A stretch of DNA of 8,856 nt from Desulfobulbaceae bacterium (GTDB lineage Bacteria; Desulfobacterota; Desulfobulbia; Desulfobulbales; Desulfocapsaceae). The stretch is taken from contig JAMOMO010000313.1 in the NCBI GenBank assembly GCA_027067035.1, positions 1 to 8,856 of the forward strand, in the 5' to 3' direction. Below the pieces are notes generated by a model. The model searched no databases. It worked only from the letters and a program-made list of their open reading frames with translations, and was not told where the DNA came from. The first letter of the stretch is position 1; each line of letters begins with the position of its first letter. The translations under genes and the position numbers were made by a program. Of this stretch, positions 7,459 through 8,856 are shown one piece after another.

Positions 7459-7496
7459 CATGCGTAGGTATTTTTGAAAAATCGTTACCACGCATG
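7459..7496. repeat. 38-bp imperfect inverted repeat upstream of the importer operon (possible operator or leader hairpin)
   Basis: CATGCGTAGGTA (7459-7470) is the reverse complement of TACCACGCATG (7486-7496) apart from one extra base. The centre contains TTTTTGAAAAA (7471-7481), itself self-complementary, so most of the element can pair. It lies 48-85 bases upstream of the binding-protein start codon. It could be the operator of a dimeric regulator or a hairpin in the 5' leader of the message. No T-tract follows on either strand, so it is not an intrinsic terminator. The role is inferred; the symmetry is seen directly. Confidence 0.6.
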
Positions 7497-7700
7497 GTGG
7501 ATAGTAACAAGGAAAAAAGTGATACAGACAGCTTAAAAAATAAAATCCATATCAGGCTGCCGCCACAGTATCTGGACAATTACCATCCGGGAATTTCAGT
7601 AGCGTACCGACAACATTTACAATTTTCTTCAATATCAATTCCCGGCGTCTGTCCCGTGCCACGGTTCCACCCGATAAGCAGGGCAAGAGACGAAAAAATC

Positions 7701-7728
7701 TTGACGTCTATTCTTTTGCGACTAGAAT
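7701..7728 (+). promoter_or_regulatory. pal: Sigma70-type promoter of pal
   Basis: TTGACG (-35, 7701-7706) and TAGAAT (-10, 7723-7728) each match the consensus at five of six positions and are separated by 16 bases. Transcription would start near 7735, giving a leader of about 60 bases before the pal start codon. This is the best promoter-like sequence I found in the window. Confidence 0.75.
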
Positions 7729-7787
7729 GTAAGTTAATGGAGACACGAACTATTTTTTCAATCCCCAATACCGCGTTTTCCCCCTAT

Positions 7788-7791
7788 GAGG
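7788..7791 (+). promoter_or_regulatory. pal: Ribosome binding site deciding the pal start
   Basis: GAGG lies six bases before the ATG at 7798. The alternative in-frame ATG at 7786 overlaps this motif and is preceded only by a pyrimidine-rich TTTTCCCCCT run. I therefore use 7798. Confidence 0.75.
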
Positions 7792-7797
7792 TCATAT

Positions 7798-8433
7798 ATG
7801 AATCCCATGTTTAGATCAGCATTTATCACAGCCGCACTCCTCTCCTCCCTTATGCTGCTCAGCTCCGGTTGCAGTAAAAAAACCGTTGTCCCGCCTGACG
7901 GCACTCCGGCTCAGGATTCCGACATATCTGGCGGTACCAATATCAACTATCCTGCAGCAGATGATGATAATTACTCTGAAAGGGGACTGGCTGATGAAGA
8001 ACCCATGGATACCACAGACACTCTGGTGGCAGGTGGACTGTCCATCAACAGCGATGCCGATCAGCAGTCTGCTGAATACCGTGCCACCTATGGTCGGTCA
8101 ACCACGGTGTTCAGCCCCATATACTTCGATTTCGACCAGGCCGGTATAAGTGCCGCCATGGCTCCCATCCTCAGCTCCAATGCCGATTACCTGAAGGAGA
8201 ACCCCGGTGTTGTCATCGTTGTTGAAGGAAACAGTGATGAACGGGGAACCAACGAATACAACCTTGCACTGGCTGAGCGGCGTGCCATCAATGCCAAAGA
8301 GTATATGGTAAATCTTGGGGTGAATCCCGCCCGTATCCGGACCGTCAGTTACGGTGAAGAACGACCGCTTTTCACCGGCCAGACCGAATCAGACTGGGCC
8401 CGGAACAGGCGTGCTGATTTCATAGTTGAATAA
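7798..8433 (+). CDS. pal: Peptidoglycan-associated lipoprotein Pal (OmpA C-terminal domain)
   Basis: Pal is an outer-membrane lipoprotein that binds peptidoglycan and, with TolB and TolA, keeps the outer membrane attached to the wall during division. The 211-residue product has a lipoprotein signal ending LMLLSSGC, with Cys25 as the lipidation site; Ser26 rather than Asp follows it, consistent with outer-membrane sorting. An acidic, low-complexity linker fills about 30-100. The OmpA-like domain follows (about 107-211): PIYFDFDQAGI, VVEGNSDERGTNEYN (142-156, with Asp147 and Arg149 in the peptidoglycan-binding loop), LALAERRA, TVSYGEERP and WARNRRADF. The E. coli protein has His where this has Asn145. 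The gene has its own promoter and terminator and no tolB, tolA or cpoB next to it, unlike the classical tol-pal cluster. Other OmpA-domain lipoproteins are possible, but DERGT and SYGEERP fit Pal well. Confidence 0.93.
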   Translation: MNPMFRSAFITAALLSSLMLLSSGCSKKTVVPPDGTPAQDSDISGGTNINYPAADDDNYSERGLADEEPMDTTDTLVAGGLSINSDADQQSAEYRATYGRSTTVFSPIYFDFDQAGISAAMAPILSSNADYLKENPGVVIVVEGNSDERGTNEYNLALAERRAINAKEYMVNLGVNPARIRTVSYGEERPLFTGQTESDWARNRRADFIVE

Positions 8434-8460
8434 AAACACCAAAAACATACGGTTGAGCAT

Positions 8461-8500
8461 AAAAAAAGGCTTTGTGAGTATCATCACAAAGCCTTTTTTT
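8461..8500. terminator. Bidirectional Rho-independent terminator between pal and cmk
   Basis: AAAAAAAGGCTTTGTGA (8461-8477) and TCACAAAGCCTTTTTTT (8484-8500) are perfect reverse complements, a 17-bp stem around a 6-base loop. The GC-containing core is flanked by A7 on one side and T7 on the other, so it reads as a terminator on both strands. It lies 27 bases after the pal stop and about 30 bases past the cmk stop, and serves the two convergent genes. Confidence 0.93.
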
Positions 8501-8530
8501 TATACAACTCACCCCCATGGGGACAGCACA

Positions 8531-8856
8531 TCAGACAATGTACCTGAGCATGGCTGAAGTGACCTCATCTATGCTCAGCACTCCCGTGTCAATAACATGG
8601 GCATCTTCTGCCCTTGCAAGGGGTGCCACGGTCCGGTTCATATCATCATGGTCTCGTTTGATGATCATGGCAAGCAACTCTTCCTCATCAACGGACTCCC
8701 CTTTGGCACGCAGCTGATCTGCACGTCTTTTCATTCGTATTTCAGGTGAGGCCTCCAGGTAAAACTTCCAGGCCGCATCGGGAAAAACCACAGTACCCGT
8801 GTCCCGGCCCTCTGCCACAATCCCCCCTTTTTCACCAATCTGCCGCTGCATGAGGG
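8531..8856 (-). CDS. cmk: Cytidylate kinase, C-terminal half (5' end beyond window edge)
   Basis: Cytidylate kinase transfers phosphate from ATP to CMP or dCMP in the cytoplasm, feeding RNA, DNA and phospholipid synthesis. About 107 codons are present, continuing in frame off the right edge; whole proteins have around 220-230 residues. Recognisable parts are QIGEKGGIVAEGRDTGTVVF followed by PDA, which holds the GRD nucleotide-binding motif, then KFYLEASPEIRMKRRADQL. The C-terminal segment contains IIKRDHDDMNR and VAPLARAEDAHVIDT, matching the conserved RD-x2-D-x2-R and APL-x-A-x-DA-x2-IDT pattern of the family. The stop is TGA at 8533-8531. The gene converges on pal across the shared terminator. 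The N-terminal P-loop is outside the window, but the C-terminal motifs leave little doubt. Confidence 0.94.
   Translation of the reverse strand, partial: LMQRQIGEKGGIVAEGRDTGTVVFPDAAWKFYLEASPEIRMKRRADQLRAKGESVDEEELLAMIIKRDHDDMNRTVAPLARAEDAHVIDTGVLSIDEVTSAMLRYIV

Larger units (their letters stand above)
7412..7797. other. Divergent regulatory region between importer operon and pal
   Basis: This stretch of about 385 bp separates two divergently transcribed units and has no gene I can support. It holds the pal promoter (7701-7728) and ribosome binding site on the plus strand, the ribosome binding site of the binding-protein gene on the minus strand, and the 38-bp inverted repeat at 7459-7496. 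It also holds a widely spaced 9-bp inverted repeat (CCGGGAATT 7587-7595 and AATTCCCGG 7637-7645) and a small palindrome CCGTG-C-CACGG (7654-7664). I found no convincing sigma70 or sigma54 promoter for the leftward importer operon, although its promoter should lie here. Confidence 0.6.

Noticed and set aside
7412..7579. In-frame N-terminal extension of the amino-acid-binding protein (56 extra codons)
   Set aside because: The extension would bury the signal peptide inside the protein and has no ribosome binding site at its start. It also covers the inverted repeat at 7459-7496. The ATG at 7411 has AGGGAG six bases upstream and begins a proper signal peptide.
7494..7814. Small open frames in the divergent intergenic region (plus strand 7494-7814, minus strand 7580-7768)
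   Set aside because: Neither has a ribosome binding site or recognisable protein features. The plus-strand frame runs across the pal promoter and into the pal start in another frame.
1..8856. Mobile elements, CRISPR arrays, RNA genes, prophage or defence genes
   Set aside because: Read on both strands; no transposase, integrase, terminal inverted repeats with target duplication, regularly spaced repeats, tRNA-like cloverleaf or defence-type domain was seen. All sizeable coding space is accounted for by transport, envelope and nucleotide-metabolism genes.

Overview
This 8.9 kb window looks like ordinary chromosomal DNA from a Gram-negative bacterium. An outer-membrane TolC-type channel, a Pal lipoprotein and a tripartite RND pump all require an outer membrane. 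Moderate GC content and the flavour of the RND permease, the solute-binding protein and Pal (with the GNSDERGTNEYN form of the peptidoglycan-binding loop) recall Desulfobacterota/deltaproteobacterial proteins. That placement is an inference from memory of the families, not a search result. I see no insertion sequence, integrase, tRNA, rRNA, CRISPR array, phage gene or toxin-antitoxin pair.

Layout, left to right. (1) 1-4726, minus strand: an RND efflux operon transcribed toward position 1, in the order outer-membrane factor (3368-4726), membrane-fusion lipoprotein (2322-3368), inner-membrane RND permease (1-2325, cut by the window edge after 775 residues). The three reading frames touch or overlap by 1-4 bases, so they are probably translationally coupled. 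(2) 4727-5011: a 285-bp gap with no gene. (3) 5012-7411, minus strand: a polar amino-acid ABC importer in the order binding protein (6677-7411), a single permease (5739-6524), ATPase (5012-5752). The permease and ATPase frames overlap by 14 bases. The gap after the binding-protein gene carries two strong hairpins, the second followed by a T-tract, which would lower expression of the membrane genes relative to the binding protein. (4) 7412-7797: a divergent regulatory region with a 38-bp imperfect inverted repeat near the importer and a good sigma70-type promoter for the rightward gene. (5) 7798-8433, plus strand: pal, apparently a single-gene transcription unit, ending in a 17-bp perfect hairpin with A/T flanks (8461-8500). 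That hairpin can serve as terminator in both directions. (6) 8531-8856, minus strand: the C-terminal half of cytidylate kinase (cmk), converging on pal.

How they work together: the left operon encodes a complete proton-driven tripartite exporter (permease, periplasmic adaptor, outer-membrane duct). The middle operon takes up an amino acid from the periplasm. Pal anchors the outer membrane to peptidoglycan. Cmk belongs to nucleotide metabolism. These are neighbours rather than one system. I found no convincing undescribed multi-gene system; the items most worth a second look are regulatory: the tandem hairpins inside the importer operon and the inverted repeat in front of it.
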